The notes under the pieces were generated by a model. The model was given only the letters and a program-made list of their open reading frames with translations. It had not been told where the DNA came from and searched no databases. Source: Microcystis viridis FACHB-1342 (GTDB taxonomy: Bacteria > Cyanobacteriota > Cyanobacteriia > Cyanobacteriales > Microcystaceae). From it: a DNA stretch of 64,000 bases. Positions 9,433-17,679 of the stretch are shown here, in pieces (the first letter of the stretch is position 1; each line of letters starts with the position of its first letter). The stretch covers positions 20,517 to 84,516 of the forward strand of contig NZ_JACJSV010000011.1 in the NCBI RefSeq assembly GCF_014698335.1, in the 5' to 3' direction. The position numbers and the translations under genes were made by a program.

Positions 9433-10173
9433 TCATAGATTGCCTAAAAATCCCGATCGCTCCTTTGTATCCCCGATTTGGCTAAAAGTTTCCTCCACGC
9501 GATCGAGGTCTAGTTGGGAGAAATTATCGATCGCCCAGTTGGACACTCTCTGCATAAAATGGAAGGGGTAGGTATGAGCGATTCCCACCACCTGCATTCC
9601 CGCTCTTTTTGCCGCTTCGCAACCGACAAAAGTATCTTCAATCACCAGACATTCCCAGGGTTGCAACTGTAGATTAAAATTCCAACGATTGAATCTTTCT
9701 ACGGCCAGTAAATAACCATCCGGTTGGGGTTTACTGGTGCTGATCTCATCACCGGTGACAATGACACTAAAGTAATCCCCAAGGCCCGTCTGTTGCAAGA
9801 TTGATTCCACTTCCGAGCGTATTGCTCCCGTCACCAAACCGATTTGTAGATCCCTGGCCTTAACTCGTTTTAAAAAAGAGTATATCTCTTCATAAATAGG
9901 AAGTTTCTCTAATTTTTCTAATCTTTCTCGGTATAAACTCGCTTTTTTGTTAATTAACTTAGTCAGATACTCCTCGGTCACTTGACGACCGCGACGGGTG
10001 AGAACATTACGCAAACAGACGCGATCGCTTCTTCCCAGACATAACTCCGCAAATTCCGACCCTAGGGGCAGTAAATTTTCCCCGAGCAAGATTTCATTGA
10101 TTAACTCTTGATGGATTGGTTCATCATTGATGATCACCCCATTAAAATCGAACAGAACAGCCTTTAACATCAA
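9433..10173 (-). CDS. HAD-superfamily (subfamily IA) phosphatase, beta-phosphoglucomutase-like
   Basis: A 246-residue HAD hydrolase. Motif I appears as LFDFNGVIINDE (the usual DxD is DFN, so the second aspartate is replaced by N), motif II as GLVTGA, the lysine as TSKPQPDGYLLA, and motif III/IV as CLVIEDTFVGCEAAKRAGM. The cap domain is alpha-helical, as in subfamily IA. These enzymes dephosphorylate or isomerise sugar phosphates; the precise substrate cannot be read here. The replaced second motif-I aspartate normally supplies the general acid, so activity may be altered. It is a single gene. Confidence 0.85.
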   Translation of the reverse strand: MMLKAVLFDFNGVIINDEPIHQELINEILLGENLLPLGSEFAELCLGRSDRVCLRNVLTRRGRQVTEEYLTKLINKKASLYRERLEKLEKLPIYEEIYSFLKRVKARDLQIGLVTGAIRSEVESILQQTGLGDYFSVIVTGDEISTSKPQPDGYLLAVERFNRWNFNLQLQPWECLVIEDTFVGCEAAKRAGMQVVGIAHTYPFHFMQRVSNWAIDNFSQLDLDRVEETFSQIGDTKERSGFLGNL

Positions 10174-10300
10174 TCTTAGACAGAAAAGCTAATAAATACT
10201 CAGTGTTCTTGATTATACTAAAGTTTTTCGTCGAGGCTGGGGGGGTCTTGTCCCTGACCCCATCTCAACAAACAATTTTAACTGGAAAATTGCCAAGGCC

Positions 10301-10352
10301 TTGACAAATTCCCAGATTTGTTCTATTATTTTGTTATAGTGGGAATCCGTGC
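10301..10352 (+). promoter_or_regulatory. sigma-70-like promoter in a conserved upstream element
   Basis: TTGACA, 17 bp, TATTAT, followed by a box close to GTGGGAATCCGTGC. The same box and the same TTGACA spacing occur upstream of the TCD1/trypsin genes on the minus strand and in a duplicated copy at 15706-15806. Downstream on the plus strand there is now no gene, so this copy looks orphaned. Confidence 0.45.
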
Positions 10353-10491
10353 TGTCCTGTAACCCCCCTATTTGGGGCTGAAATATTAGCCAAAAATATA
10401 ACAAAAGAATTTAGGGACCTGCGTGGGAATAATATCCCAACCGATCGGAGGGCGCAAGCTTTGCGCCCCTACAGTAACGGATTTTGTCCAC

Positions 10492-10567
10492 AATGTAGGG
10501 GCGAACTGCGTTCGCCCAAAAGGTACATTAATGTAGGGGCGAACTGCGTTCGCCCAAAAGGTACATT
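10492..10567. repeat. exact tandem pair of 38-bp units with a GGGCGAA palindrome
   Basis: Two identical 38-bp units (10492-10529 and 10530-10567). Each begins AATGTAGGGGCG, contains the palindromic core GGGCGAACTGCGTTCGCCC and ends GGTACATT. Just upstream, 10450-10471 holds a related GGGCGCAAGCTTTGCGCCC palindrome. A single related copy lies at 22599-22627. It is a small dispersed repeat family, probably structured when transcribed. Confidence 0.8.
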
Positions 10568-10584
10568 ATTAAAGCGCAAGTCCC

Positions 10585-13152
10585 TTAGGCCATTGTTTCC
10601 GATACCCAACGACGGAATAATTCCACAGCAATCCGATAACGGCAGTCTTGGCATTCGATGACATGATGATTTTCAAGGGTTTTTAGGGCCCGGTCGAGAG
10701 TTGTGGCAGTTAGTCCGGTGCTGGACAGTAAATCTGCCCGGGTTAATCCTTGCAGATGGGGAGAAAGAACTATTAAAATCTCCTGTTGTCCGGCCGCATC
10801 TTGTTTAGCCTGTTTCCAGACACCCGTAAAATAATAATTCCCCCTTTGGAAAAACTCGTCATCGATAGCTTTTTCCACATCTTCCACCTGAAAACGAATA
10901 TCTTGGGGACGTTGCAACTCAAAGACCTGTTTATTATAAAAACGTACCAGATGAAAGCCGATCAGTTGTACTAAATAGGGTTGACCGTGGGTAAGTTGAT
11001 AAATTTTGTCCAAAGCGGATGGGGTATAGTCTAGGGGAAAATCCTCGTCTTCCCCAACGGGATTAGCGAGGATAACGCGAGTAGATTCAGGAGAGAGGAA
11101 ACTAACTGGAATCGGGTAAACACTGCCAAAAAAAGGATGAAAATAATCGGCAGTCATCTCCTCTAGGGTATGTAATCCGGCAAAAACAAAAGCTAGACGC
11201 GGACTACTCTGGACAAGGGAACGCAGATAGCCGAGGAAATTCGGGGGGAGGGTATTCGCTTCGATTAAATCCTCAATTATCTCGAACTCATCGAGGGCAA
11301 TAATTAAACCGGTTTTAGCTTTTTTCGGCAGAATCTGGCGCATCAGACGGTCTAAATAACGATTAAAATACATTTCTGGATGTTGGGAGATTTTTTCCTC
11401 TTCTGGGGCATCAATTGCCAAAGTTTGGGCGATTTCCTCAGCCATAGTCAGGAGAACTTCGGCTAGGCTGGTTACTGTGGCCAAGCGCTGTAAATTAATG
11501 TAGATAACCGAGACATTTGGTGGAAGATAGGCCTCCAGATTGCGTAGAATCGAAGTTTTACCCATGCGACGATGACCATAGAGAACCACGGAGGATAGGT
11601 TATCTCCGGACCACATTGACTGAAGTTCCCGCAGGATATCCTCACGACCAACAAAGCGTTGACCGATCACTGGATCACCGATAATGTAGGGATTAGGAAT
11701 CGGTTGGGTAATAGTTACCGTTCCCACCGTTCCCGCGATGGATGTGCTAATTTTTGCCCATTTTTCGGCAATAGAAAGGATTAATTCTTTTTCTGCTTGG
11801 GGTAAAGTAGCCGCCTTTTGGTCGGTTATATCCCTTAATTCCCCGATAATCCGATTAAGAGCGAGGGATCTGGTCTGTTGGGAGTAACTTCTCTGGACTA
11901 AAGCCATTTCTGTGATAACTAGATTTAAACTGCTGATAGCTTGCCAAGTTTGCGGACGTAATGAAGGTTCTGCGGCAATGGGGGCAACCTCCAGGGAAGC
12001 GATACTATCGGGAGTTGCTGCCAGACTAAATCGGTGTAAAGTTTGGGCGAGGCTATACATTTCTTCCCCGTAGGCGAGGGAACGTACCACAGCAAAGGCT
12101 TTTTCGGCTTTTTCGGTGTCCCGTTGGCGAAGATACCAAAAACCGGCGGCGGCGGCACGAGCAGGGGTATCGAGACGGATTTTGCTGGGAGGAAAAGAAA
12201 ACAGTTTCGCCGACGCATATTTTAACAATTGCCAATCGGAGGGATTTTCTGCCAGACGGGAGACGCGATAGATAATTTCTGCCTCTGGGAATTGCGATAA
12301 AACGCGGTTAACGGCGACAAGGACAGGAATAAACTGGCGGCTGTACTGAAGGTATTGATTGAGGTTATTAATAGCCGTTTCCCAGTCTTGCTGTAACCAT
12401 TGTTGTAGAGTCGAGGTTAACCCCGGCAGCGGTAGAAGGGTAATACGGGGAAAAAGTCGCCCTTGGGGACCAGCCAAAAGCCCGATTAGCCAATTATCAG
12501 GACGGAAAAAGGCGAATATAATCCCCACGCTGGACACCACGCCGGACACCACGCCGGACACCACGCCGGACACCACGCCGAAGTCCACGCCCAACGACAC
12601 GCCGAACAGCACGCCGGACGACACCAAGCCAGACTCCACGCCGTACCCCACGCCGTACCCCACGCCCAACACCACGCCGTACCCCACGCCCAACACCACG
12701 CCCAACCCCACGCCCAACCCCACGCCCAACACCACGCCGTACCCCACGCCCAACACCACGCCCAACACCACGCCGCCGTACCCCACGCCCAACCCCACGC
12801 CCGACACCACGCCCCACACCACGCCCCACACCACGCCCACCCAATTAACAGAAAGTCCTAAATTTGCCGCTATGCTACAGATAATGAGAGGGGTAATTAC
12901 AGTTAAGAGAAGACCCTGAATCCCTAGACGCAATTGTACGGGATGGTCGCGGAGAAATTGCCTTGTATCGCGCCATGTTTTCTGTTCTTTTAATTTATCG
13001 CCGCCGCCTCTCGTTTCCACATACCAGCGCACTGCTTGGGGAAAATAAAACACCCAGTACAACAGCAAAAGATAATCAAAGGGATTCCATAAAGATAAAT
13101 CGCGTCTGAGTTTAGGAGCGAGATTAATTCTGGGGACGGTGCTTTCCTTCAT
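10585..13152 (-). CDS. membrane-anchored STAND/AAA-like ATPase with Gly-Val repeat segment
   Basis: An 855-residue protein. Residues about 20-45 and 75-105 are hydrophobic. Residues about 105-215 are a striking run built from G-V-x-G type tetrapeptides, encoded by a 12-bp minisatellite. Then come a helical TPR-like region (about 250-480) and an ATPase domain from residue about 500: [10 protein letters not shown], Walker [10 protein letters not shown] (about 525-533), Walker [10 protein letters not shown], and the arginine-sensor-like [12 protein letters not shown] winged helix ([20 protein letters not shown]) closes the protein. This is the archaeal-ATPase/nSTAND layout. The role is unknown; signalling or conflict is inferred from the fold and from the adjacent trypsin-STAND genes 166 bp upstream on the same strand. 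Confidence 0.8.
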   Translation of the reverse strand: MKESTVPRINLAPKLRRDLSLWNPFDYLLLLYWVFYFPQAVRWYVETRGGGDKLKEQKTWRDTRQFLRDHPVQLRLGIQGLLLTVITPLIICSIAANLGLSVNWVGVVWGVVWGVVSGVGLGVGYGGVVLGVVLGVGYGVVLGVGLGVGLGVVLGVGYGVVLGVGYGVGYGVESGLVSSGVLFGVSLGVDFGVVSGVVSGVVSGVVSSVGIIFAFFRPDNWLIGLLAGPQGRLFPRITLLPLPGLTSTLQQWLQQDWETAINNLNQYLQYSRQFIPVLVAVNRVLSQFPEAEIIYRVSRLAENPSDWQLLKYASAKLFSFPPSKIRLDTPARAAAAGFWYLRQRDTEKAEKAFAVVRSLAYGEEMYSLAQTLHRFSLAATPDSIASLEVAPIAAEPSLRPQTWQAISSLNLVITEMALVQRSYSQQTRSLALNRIIGELRDITDQKAATLPQAEKELILSIAEKWAKISTSIAGTVGTVTITQPIPNPYIIGDPVIGQRFVGREDILRELQSMWSGDNLSSVVLYGHRRMGKTSILRNLEAYLPPNVSVIYINLQRLATVTSLAEVLLTMAEEIAQTLAIDAPEEEKISQHPEMYFNRYLDRLMRQILPKKAKTGLIIALDEFEIIEDLIEANTLPPNFLGYLRSLVQSSPRLAFVFAGLHTLEEMTADYFHPFFGSVYPIPVSFLSPESTRVILANPVGEDEDFPLDYTPSALDKIYQLTHGQPYLVQLIGFHLVRFYNKQVFELQRPQDIRFQVEDVEKAIDDEFFQRGNYYFTGVWKQAKQDAAGQQEILIVLSPHLQGLTRADLLSSTGLTATTLDRALKTLENHHVIECQDCRYRIAVELFRRWVSETMA
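12527..12842. repeat. 12-bp minisatellite inside the STAND-like ATPase gene
   Basis: About 26 degenerate copies of a 12-bp unit of the form CCACGCCxxACx (plus strand), for example CACGCCGTACCC and CACGCCCAACAC. Read on the coding minus strand each unit gives a tetrapeptide such as V-G-Y-G or V-G-L-G. Because the unit is a multiple of three, copy-number changes stay in frame. On the opposite strand it makes long false reading frames rich in T-T-P-N. Confidence 0.9.
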
Positions 13153-13250
13153 AATTTTTATCTCTAGCTATTTACCCGGTGATGGTTTATTAAGTAGTTA
13201 GGTGTTACTCAAGGTAGGGTTGATTCATGAATCAACCCTACTATTCAGCA

Positions 13251-13280
13251 CCCCCCTTATCAAGGGGGGCAGGGGGGATC
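13251..13280. repeat. CCCCCCTTATCAAGGGGGG palindrome repeat
   Basis: A near-perfect palindrome followed by GCAGGGGGGATC. The same sequence occurs at 33478-33510 and twice at 34729-34798. Just upstream here is a second palindrome, GTAGGGTTGATTCATG and its complement, at 13214-13243. These are extragenic repeat elements. Confidence 0.8.
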
Positions 13281-13318
13281 AAACCAAAAATTAAATCAAC
13301 TTATTGTTTAGTTATAAC

Positions 13319-14614
13319 CTAAGTTCGGGATGCTGAGTTATTGACTTTGGTTTGATAAAGTTTAAAACAATTTTGCATCACCTCTCGCGGCTTTCCTTGA
13401 CTTTGCCTAACAAGAGAACTTATTTCCTCCTCAGTAAAAGTCACTCCAGTTTGACTTAGACGATGACTAATAAACTCTTTAATTTTAGCTTCATCCCATA
13501 ATTTAATCGGAAATTGTTGACAAATTCCCTCGAAAGGTGAATCACCTCCTTTGTTATCAGGAAATAAAACATCAAGGGAACGATTAGCCGCTACTACTAA
13601 TCTTAAAGGTGGATCGGGACGATTAGCCAACTCTCTTAATTGACTTCTAAGCTGATAGCTGAAATATTTTTGAGTCATATTATCTACCACATCCAATAAT
13701 AACAGGATTTTGTGTTTTTCTAATTCCCTAGTTAATCTAGTTCCTTTGAGCGGTTTATCGTAATTCGCATCTATACCAATCTGATGACATAATTCATAAT
13801 AAAAATCCTTATCTCCTGCTAATCCTTCTAAGTTTAGATACAAGGGTTGTCGCTGACTAAGTAAATACTCCCTTGCTTGATGGTAAATTCCCCAAAGCAG
13901 GGTGGTTTTTCCCGTTCCCCTTTCCCCGATAATAGCAGCACTACTGCCGGAATTTAAAACCTCAAAAATATCTTTAATTTCTTGTTCCCGGCCAAAAATC
14001 TGCTGAATTTCTTCAATACCTCCGGAAGTGGGTTTAAAAGGATTATGGGCATTTTTTTGGGGTTGTAATTGCGGAAAATATTTAAAAATAGTCTGAACTG
14101 GAATCGCTCTTCCTCCTAAATCAGTAAACTCATCTCTGGTTATATTCACCACTCCGCACACTTTCCCCGTGCGTAAATTTAACAGAGGTGAACCACTAAA
14201 ACCGGGTTGTACTTGCCCTAATTTAAACTTGATTAAGGGGTTTTCATCCCCCGTTAAACCTATATACTCAAAGTCACTAGGATCACCGTTCGGATACTCG
14301 TTGGTATAGCCGAAAGTGTATAATTTATCTGTTAATTGTAAATCGTGATCAAAATCGACATATTTGTGATCTAAAGACGAGTTTAATTGTAAAAGAGCCA
14401 GATCGATCCCATCTAGATTCGGTAAGTGGATAATTTTAGCCCCAGAAATTTGACCTTGCCAAATTATCTCGATAGTCTCGCGATTATCCCGCGCATCTTT
14501 CACCACATGAAGACAGGTCAAAATTAACCCTTGTCCCACAAAAAAGCCTGTTCCTGACCCATAGATTAACTTTAACCTGACAGTGTACGGGGGTAGAGAT
14601 TCCGGGGTAAGCAT
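13319..14614 (-). CDS. trypsin-like serine protease fused to a STAND/AAA NTPase
   Basis: A 431-residue fusion. The N-terminal trypsin-like domain shows the full catalytic triad: H36 in TCLHVV, D71 in LDGIDLALLQL and S140 in GFSGSPLL. There is no signal peptide, so it acts in the cytoplasm. From residue about 205 follows a P-loop NTPase: FGREQEI, Walker A GERGTGKT (230-237), and Walker B LLLLDVVDN. The domain pair is known from predicted bacterial conflict systems in which a protease is switched on by an NTPase. The gene lies 9 bp after the small TCD1 gene in the same direction, so the two are almost certainly one operon. A likely promoter is at 15042-15071. The protease target is unknown. Confidence 0.88.
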   Translation of the reverse strand: MLTPESLPPYTVRLKLIYGSGTGFFVGQGLILTCLHVVKDARDNRETIEIIWQGQISGAKIIHLPNLDGIDLALLQLNSSLDHKYVDFDHDLQLTDKLYTFGYTNEYPNGDPSDFEYIGLTGDENPLIKFKLGQVQPGFSGSPLLNLRTGKVCGVVNITRDEFTDLGGRAIPVQTIFKYFPQLQPQKNAHNPFKPTSGGIEEIQQIFGREQEIKDIFEVLNSGSSAAIIGERGTGKTTLLWGIYHQAREYLLSQRQPLYLNLEGLAGDKDFYYELCHQIGIDANYDKPLKGTRLTRELEKHKILLLLDVVDNMTQKYFSYQLRSQLRELANRPDPPLRLVVAANRSLDVLFPDNKGGDSPFEGICQQFPIKLWDEAKIKEFISHRLSQTGVTFTEEEISSLVRQSQGKPREVMQNCFKLYQTKVNNSASRT

Positions 14615-14623
14615 TTAATCAAT

Positions 14624-14929
14624 TTATCCTCCCCATTCCAGAGTAATTTTTAAATTTCCCTTTCCTTCACCTTCCACAATTAAAGCGGTTAGTTTACCAG
14701 ATTTTACCCTGACTTCTACCCCAAATTCTACGGTTGCCTTTTTGGGCTGCACTTTACTTATCGTAGCAGCGATCGATTCAGTAACTGCCTCAATTGTATC
14801 AGCCACACTTTGAAAGTCAAATATTTGATCGGATACTTCCCGTTCACCACCGAAACTTCTCGCTTCCACTAACATGGTGACATTTTCTTTAACTTTCACT
14901 GAAATAATCTCAGATTTAGATTCTGGCAT
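14624..14929 (-). CDS. trypsin-co-occurring domain protein (TCD1 / CU044_2847 type)
   Basis: A 101-residue beta-rich protein. The segments VEARSFGGEREVS, ADTIEAVTESIAATI, KATVEFGVEVRVKSGKLTAL and NLKITLEW match the small family that travels with trypsin-like proteases in predicted conflict operons. The frequent pairing with proteases is established for the family; its molecular role (adaptor, substrate or sensor) is not. Here it is the first gene, 9 bp ahead of the trypsin-STAND fusion. An AGGAG ribosome binding site precedes the ATG at 14929 (read on the minus strand as GGAGCC before the start). Confidence 0.82.
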   Translation of the reverse strand: MPESKSEIISVKVKENVTMLVEARSFGGEREVSDQIFDFQSVADTIEAVTESIAATISKVQPKKATVEFGVEVRVKSGKLTALIVEGEGKGNLKITLEWGG

Positions 14930-14992
14930 AAGGCTCCTCCAATGACCCGTTTATGGTTTTCTCGATTGCTTCTCGGACAAACTTATAGCGGA

Positions 14993-15093
14993 ACTAAAAA
15001 GGCTTATATATATTTCGGCACGGATTCCCATTATACTAGAAAGTATAGGTCAAATCGAGGGATTTTGTCAAGTCTTTTTTGCCATTAATCTAT
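14993..15093. repeat. 101-bp direct repeat, copy 1
   Basis: The promoter region of the TCD1 operon. It matches 15706-15806 over its full 101 bp with only a few differences. Copy 2 is described separately. Confidence 0.85.
15042..15071 (-). promoter_or_regulatory. promoter for the TCD1/trypsin-STAND operon
   Basis: On the minus strand TTGACA (15071-15066), an 18-bp spacer and TATACT (15047-15042), about 115 bp upstream of the TCD1 start. A second -10-like TATAAT lies at 15035-15030, followed by the GGGAATCCGTGCC box shared with two other places in the window. Prediction from sequence only. Confidence 0.5.
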
Positions 15094-15224
15094 TTGTGTT
15101 ATGCAGTGGAGGGGGTTATAAGGAATAAAACCCCGATAGAGACAGACATTGCTGCGATTTTTGTCAATTGTTTTCGCTCTAGAACAAACTAATCAATTAA
15201 GTCTCTTGCCATATAAGGATTTAG

Positions 15225-15476
15225 TCAATTTATGCCCCTATATCGAACCATACCAAGTAACGAAGAACCTTCTTTTTCCTCTTCTTGAATCGCCGATTTC
15301 GGGACAATGACGACGTTAACCGATTCTTCTACTTCGTTGAATAGTTCTAAAACATATCCTTCCTCACCCCCCTTCGGATGGGCAACTATATCAACAAGAA
15401 TCGCCGAATCACCCTGCTTAAGATTGTATTCGGGAACGTCGCGGGCTAGGGTCACTTCTTCGTATAGTTGCGCCAT
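15225..15476 (-). CDS. DUF4926 protein
   Basis: An 83-residue protein with the DUF4926 pattern: YEEVTLARDVPEYNLKQGD, then GYVLELFNEVEES and VPKSAIQ. DUF4926 genes commonly sit directly after a DUF6883 gene and the pair behaves like a small two-gene accessory unit of unknown function. Here only the last 45 codons of the DUF6883 partner remain, ending 3 bp before this start codon (15480-15616), so this gene is probably an orphan. The ATG is at 15476. Confidence 0.8.
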   Translation of the reverse strand: MAQLYEEVTLARDVPEYNLKQGDSAILVDIVAHPKGGEEGYVLELFNEVEESVNVVIVPKSAIQEEEKEGSSLLGMVRYRGIN

Positions 15477-15479
15477 GGT

Positions 15480-15616
15480 TTATTTTTCCTTTCGGGGTTT
15501 GAGGGTGATAAATTGAAATTGATGATCTAGGTTTCGTTTTAGCCAAATCGTGACAACGGATAGGGGAACTTGATTACTGCTGATTAATTCCCCCTCGACT
15601 CTATAGAAGGTTCCGT
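15480..15616 (-). pseudogene. truncated DUF6883 gene (C-terminal fragment)
   Basis: Translation on the minus strand gives EYGTFYRVEGELISSNQV, VPLSVVTIWLKRNLDH and QFQFITLKPRKEK, then TAA three bases before the DUF4926 ATG. This is the C-terminal strand pattern of DUF6883. An in-frame TGA and unrelated sequence lie upstream, so the N-terminal half has been lost. A similar fragment sits at 28621-28745. Confidence 0.6.
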
Positions 15617-15649
15617 ATTCGATTCACCGATCAAGTGTATTAATTGATA

Positions 15650-15806
15650 TTGTTTCAAGTTTTTTTTGGGGTTGTAATTGCAGAAAGTTTTTTGAAATAG
15701 TCTGGACTAAAAAGGCTTATATATATTTCGGCACGGATTCCCATTATACTAGAAAGTATAGGTCAAATCGAGAGATTTTGTCAAGTTTTTTTTGCCATTA
15801 ATCTAT
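15650..15806. repeat. duplication scar: trypsin-gene fragment joined to TCD1 promoter copy 2
   Basis: 15706-15806 repeats the TCD1 upstream region (14993-15093). Immediately before it, about 15659-15705 resembles a piece from inside the trypsin-STAND gene at about 14053-14098 (GGGGTTGTAATTGC followed by GAAA and ATAGTCTG). The two parts are 0.9 kb apart in the intact operon, so the scar is what a second copy would leave after an internal deletion. Confidence 0.55.
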
Positions 15807-16135
15807 ATAATTGTCGGGCTGCTCACCAGTCATTGTCCTGAAAAAAATTATGCCCCGGTTTGTTAAACAAGCATATATGCAGCGTTTAATCAAGTCAGTC
15901 CCGATGAAAAAATTTTCACCCCCACAGATGAAAGAGGTTTCTTTCCCTACACCCCACACCCTACACCCTACACCCTCTTTCAAGTCAGGACGGGAGACAA
16001 AAACGAGTTATTGGACAGAAAGAGGCGATGGGATGTTATTATTTAAAGCCGATTCCCCGGAAGCAGCCGAATCGATCATCGGGCAGCATCCCCTGGCGAA
16101 TAGTAGTGGAATAGGCTATTAAAGGAGTGAACCCT
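15807..16135 (+). other. possible remnant of a small YciI-like gene before panC
   Basis: The end of this stretch, 16010-16122, encodes MLLFKADSPEAAESIIGQH and PLANSSGIGY then a stop. It resembles the C-terminus of YciI-like ferredoxin-fold proteins (FEADSxEEAExxxxxDP pattern). The upstream part of the same frame (from 15811) includes low-complexity CACCCTACACC repeats and is not protein-like. I read it as a 5'-truncated gene; certainty is low. Confidence 0.3.
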
Positions 16136-17677
16136 GTGCAAATATTCACAACAATCCCCGGTTTACGCACTTTTTTGGCTGATTATCGCCATGATCACAG
16201 TATTGCCCTCGTGCCAACCATGGGCGCCCTCCATAAAGGTCATGCTAGTCTAATTCGACGCGCAGTGACGGAAGCGGAGGTAACTGTGGTCAGTATTTTT
16301 GTTAATCCTCTACAATTTGGCCCCACAGAGGATTTTTCTCGCTATCCCCGCAGCCTTGACAGCGATCGCCAATTGTGTGAATCTTTGGGAGTTGCTGCTA
16401 TTTTTGCTCCCAGTGCGGAAACTTTAGGAATTGGTGATTCTGAGGAGATAACCGCAGTTGTTCCCCCGATTTCTCTGACTAGCGGGTTATGTGGTGCTTT
16501 TCGTCCGGGACATTTTCAGGGAGTAGCCACAATTGTCACCAGGTTGTTTAATATTATTGCACCGACGATCGCCTATTTTGGCGAAAAGGATGCCCAACAG
16601 TTAGCGATTATCCGGCAATTAGTCAGGGATTTAAATTTAGCGATCGAGATTCGCGCTTGTGCTACAGTGCGAGAAACATCGGGATTAGCAGTTAGTTCTC
16701 GCAATCAGTATCTATCGGCCACAGAAAGGGAAAAAGCGACAATTATCGCCCAAAGTTTGCAATTAGCTCTCGAAAGTTTTCGTTTAGGGGAAAGACAAAG
16801 GGAAAAACTACTGGCTATTGTCCAAAAAAATCTCGACAGGGTGCCAGAATTTCGCTGTCAGTATCTGGATTTAGTCCATCCCCAGAGTTTACAACCGATC
16901 GAGCAGATCGAGACAGGGGGACTGTTAGCGATCGCTGGATCGATCGGTCAAACCCGTTTAATTGATAATATTATCTTGCGTCAACGTCGGGCAGTTATCG
17001 CTATTGATGGACCTGCTGGAGCGGGAAAATCGACAGTAACGCGCTTAGTAGCCGAAAAATTGGGGTTAACCTATCTCGATACCGGTGCGATGTATCGCGC
17101 GGTGACATGGTTAGTGGTGAATTCCGGTCTGGATTTGTCCGCAGAAGCGGCCATCGCCGAGTTATTATCTTTAGCGAAGATAGAAATAATCCCGGTCGAT
17201 AGTCCCGAAAATGTGACTATAGTGAAGATTAATGGGCAGGATGTGACTTTAGAGATTCGCTCTCCCGCAATTACCGCGCAAGTGTCCAGAATTGCCGCTC
17301 AAAAAGCGGTGCGACAGCAGTTAGTCACCCTGCAAAGACAGATGGGAATGTCGGGGGGAATAGTTGTGGAAGGTCGGGATATTGGTACTAATGTTTTCCC
17401 AGAAGCGGAATTAAAGATTTTCTTGACAGCGACACCCGAAGAAAGAGCCAGAAGGAGATTAAAAGACTTAGAAGCGCAGGGAAATGGTGGGATTAGTCTC
17501 GCAGAATTAACCCAAGAGATTGAAAAAAGGGATTATTTGGATAGTAATCGCTCCCTAGCACCCCTGCGAAAAGCCACAGATGCGATCGAAGTTAATACCG
17601 ATCATCTCACTATTACAGAAGTCACGGAAAAAATCATTGCTCTTTATCATCTTAACCAAGGGGATTTAGGGGGATAA
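16136..17677 (+). CDS. panC/cmk: bifunctional pantoate--beta-alanine ligase / cytidylate kinase
   Basis: A fusion typical of cyanobacteria. Residues about 1-275 are pantothenate synthetase: VPTMGALHKGHASLIRRA, FVNPLQFGPTEDFSRYPR, FGEKDAQQ and SSRNQYLS. It joins pantoate to beta-alanine for vitamin B5 and CoA synthesis. From about 283 follows CMP/dCMP kinase with the P-loop GPAGAGKSTVTRL, LDTGAMYRAVTW and the VVEGRDIGTNVFPEA motif. The start is GTG at 16136: AAAGGAG at 16121-16127 sits 8 bp before it, whereas the GTG at 16127 overlaps that ribosome binding site. The next gene starts 2 bp after the stop, suggesting an operon with the phosphodiester glycosidase, phasin-like and FKBP genes. Confidence 0.95.
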   Translation: MQIFTTIPGLRTFLADYRHDHSIALVPTMGALHKGHASLIRRAVTEAEVTVVSIFVNPLQFGPTEDFSRYPRSLDSDRQLCESLGVAAIFAPSAETLGIGDSEEITAVVPPISLTSGLCGAFRPGHFQGVATIVTRLFNIIAPTIAYFGEKDAQQLAIIRQLVRDLNLAIEIRACATVRETSGLAVSSRNQYLSATEREKATIIAQSLQLALESFRLGERQREKLLAIVQKNLDRVPEFRCQYLDLVHPQSLQPIEQIETGGLLAIAGSIGQTRLIDNIILRQRRAVIAIDGPAGAGKSTVTRLVAEKLGLTYLDTGAMYRAVTWLVVNSGLDLSAEAAIAELLSLAKIEIIPVDSPENVTIVKINGQDVTLEIRSPAITAQVSRIAAQKAVRQQLVTLQRQMGMSGGIVVEGRDIGTNVFPEAELKIFLTATPEERARRRLKDLEAQGNGGISLAELTQEIEKRDYLDSNRSLAPLRKATDAIEVNTDHLTITEVTEKIIALYHLNQGDLGG

Positions 17678-17679
17678 TT

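Noticed and set aside
12359..12919. Long plus-strand frame rich in TTPNTTP repeats
   Set aside because: It is the antisense reading of the 12-bp minisatellite inside the STAND-like ATPase gene; no start context or domain.
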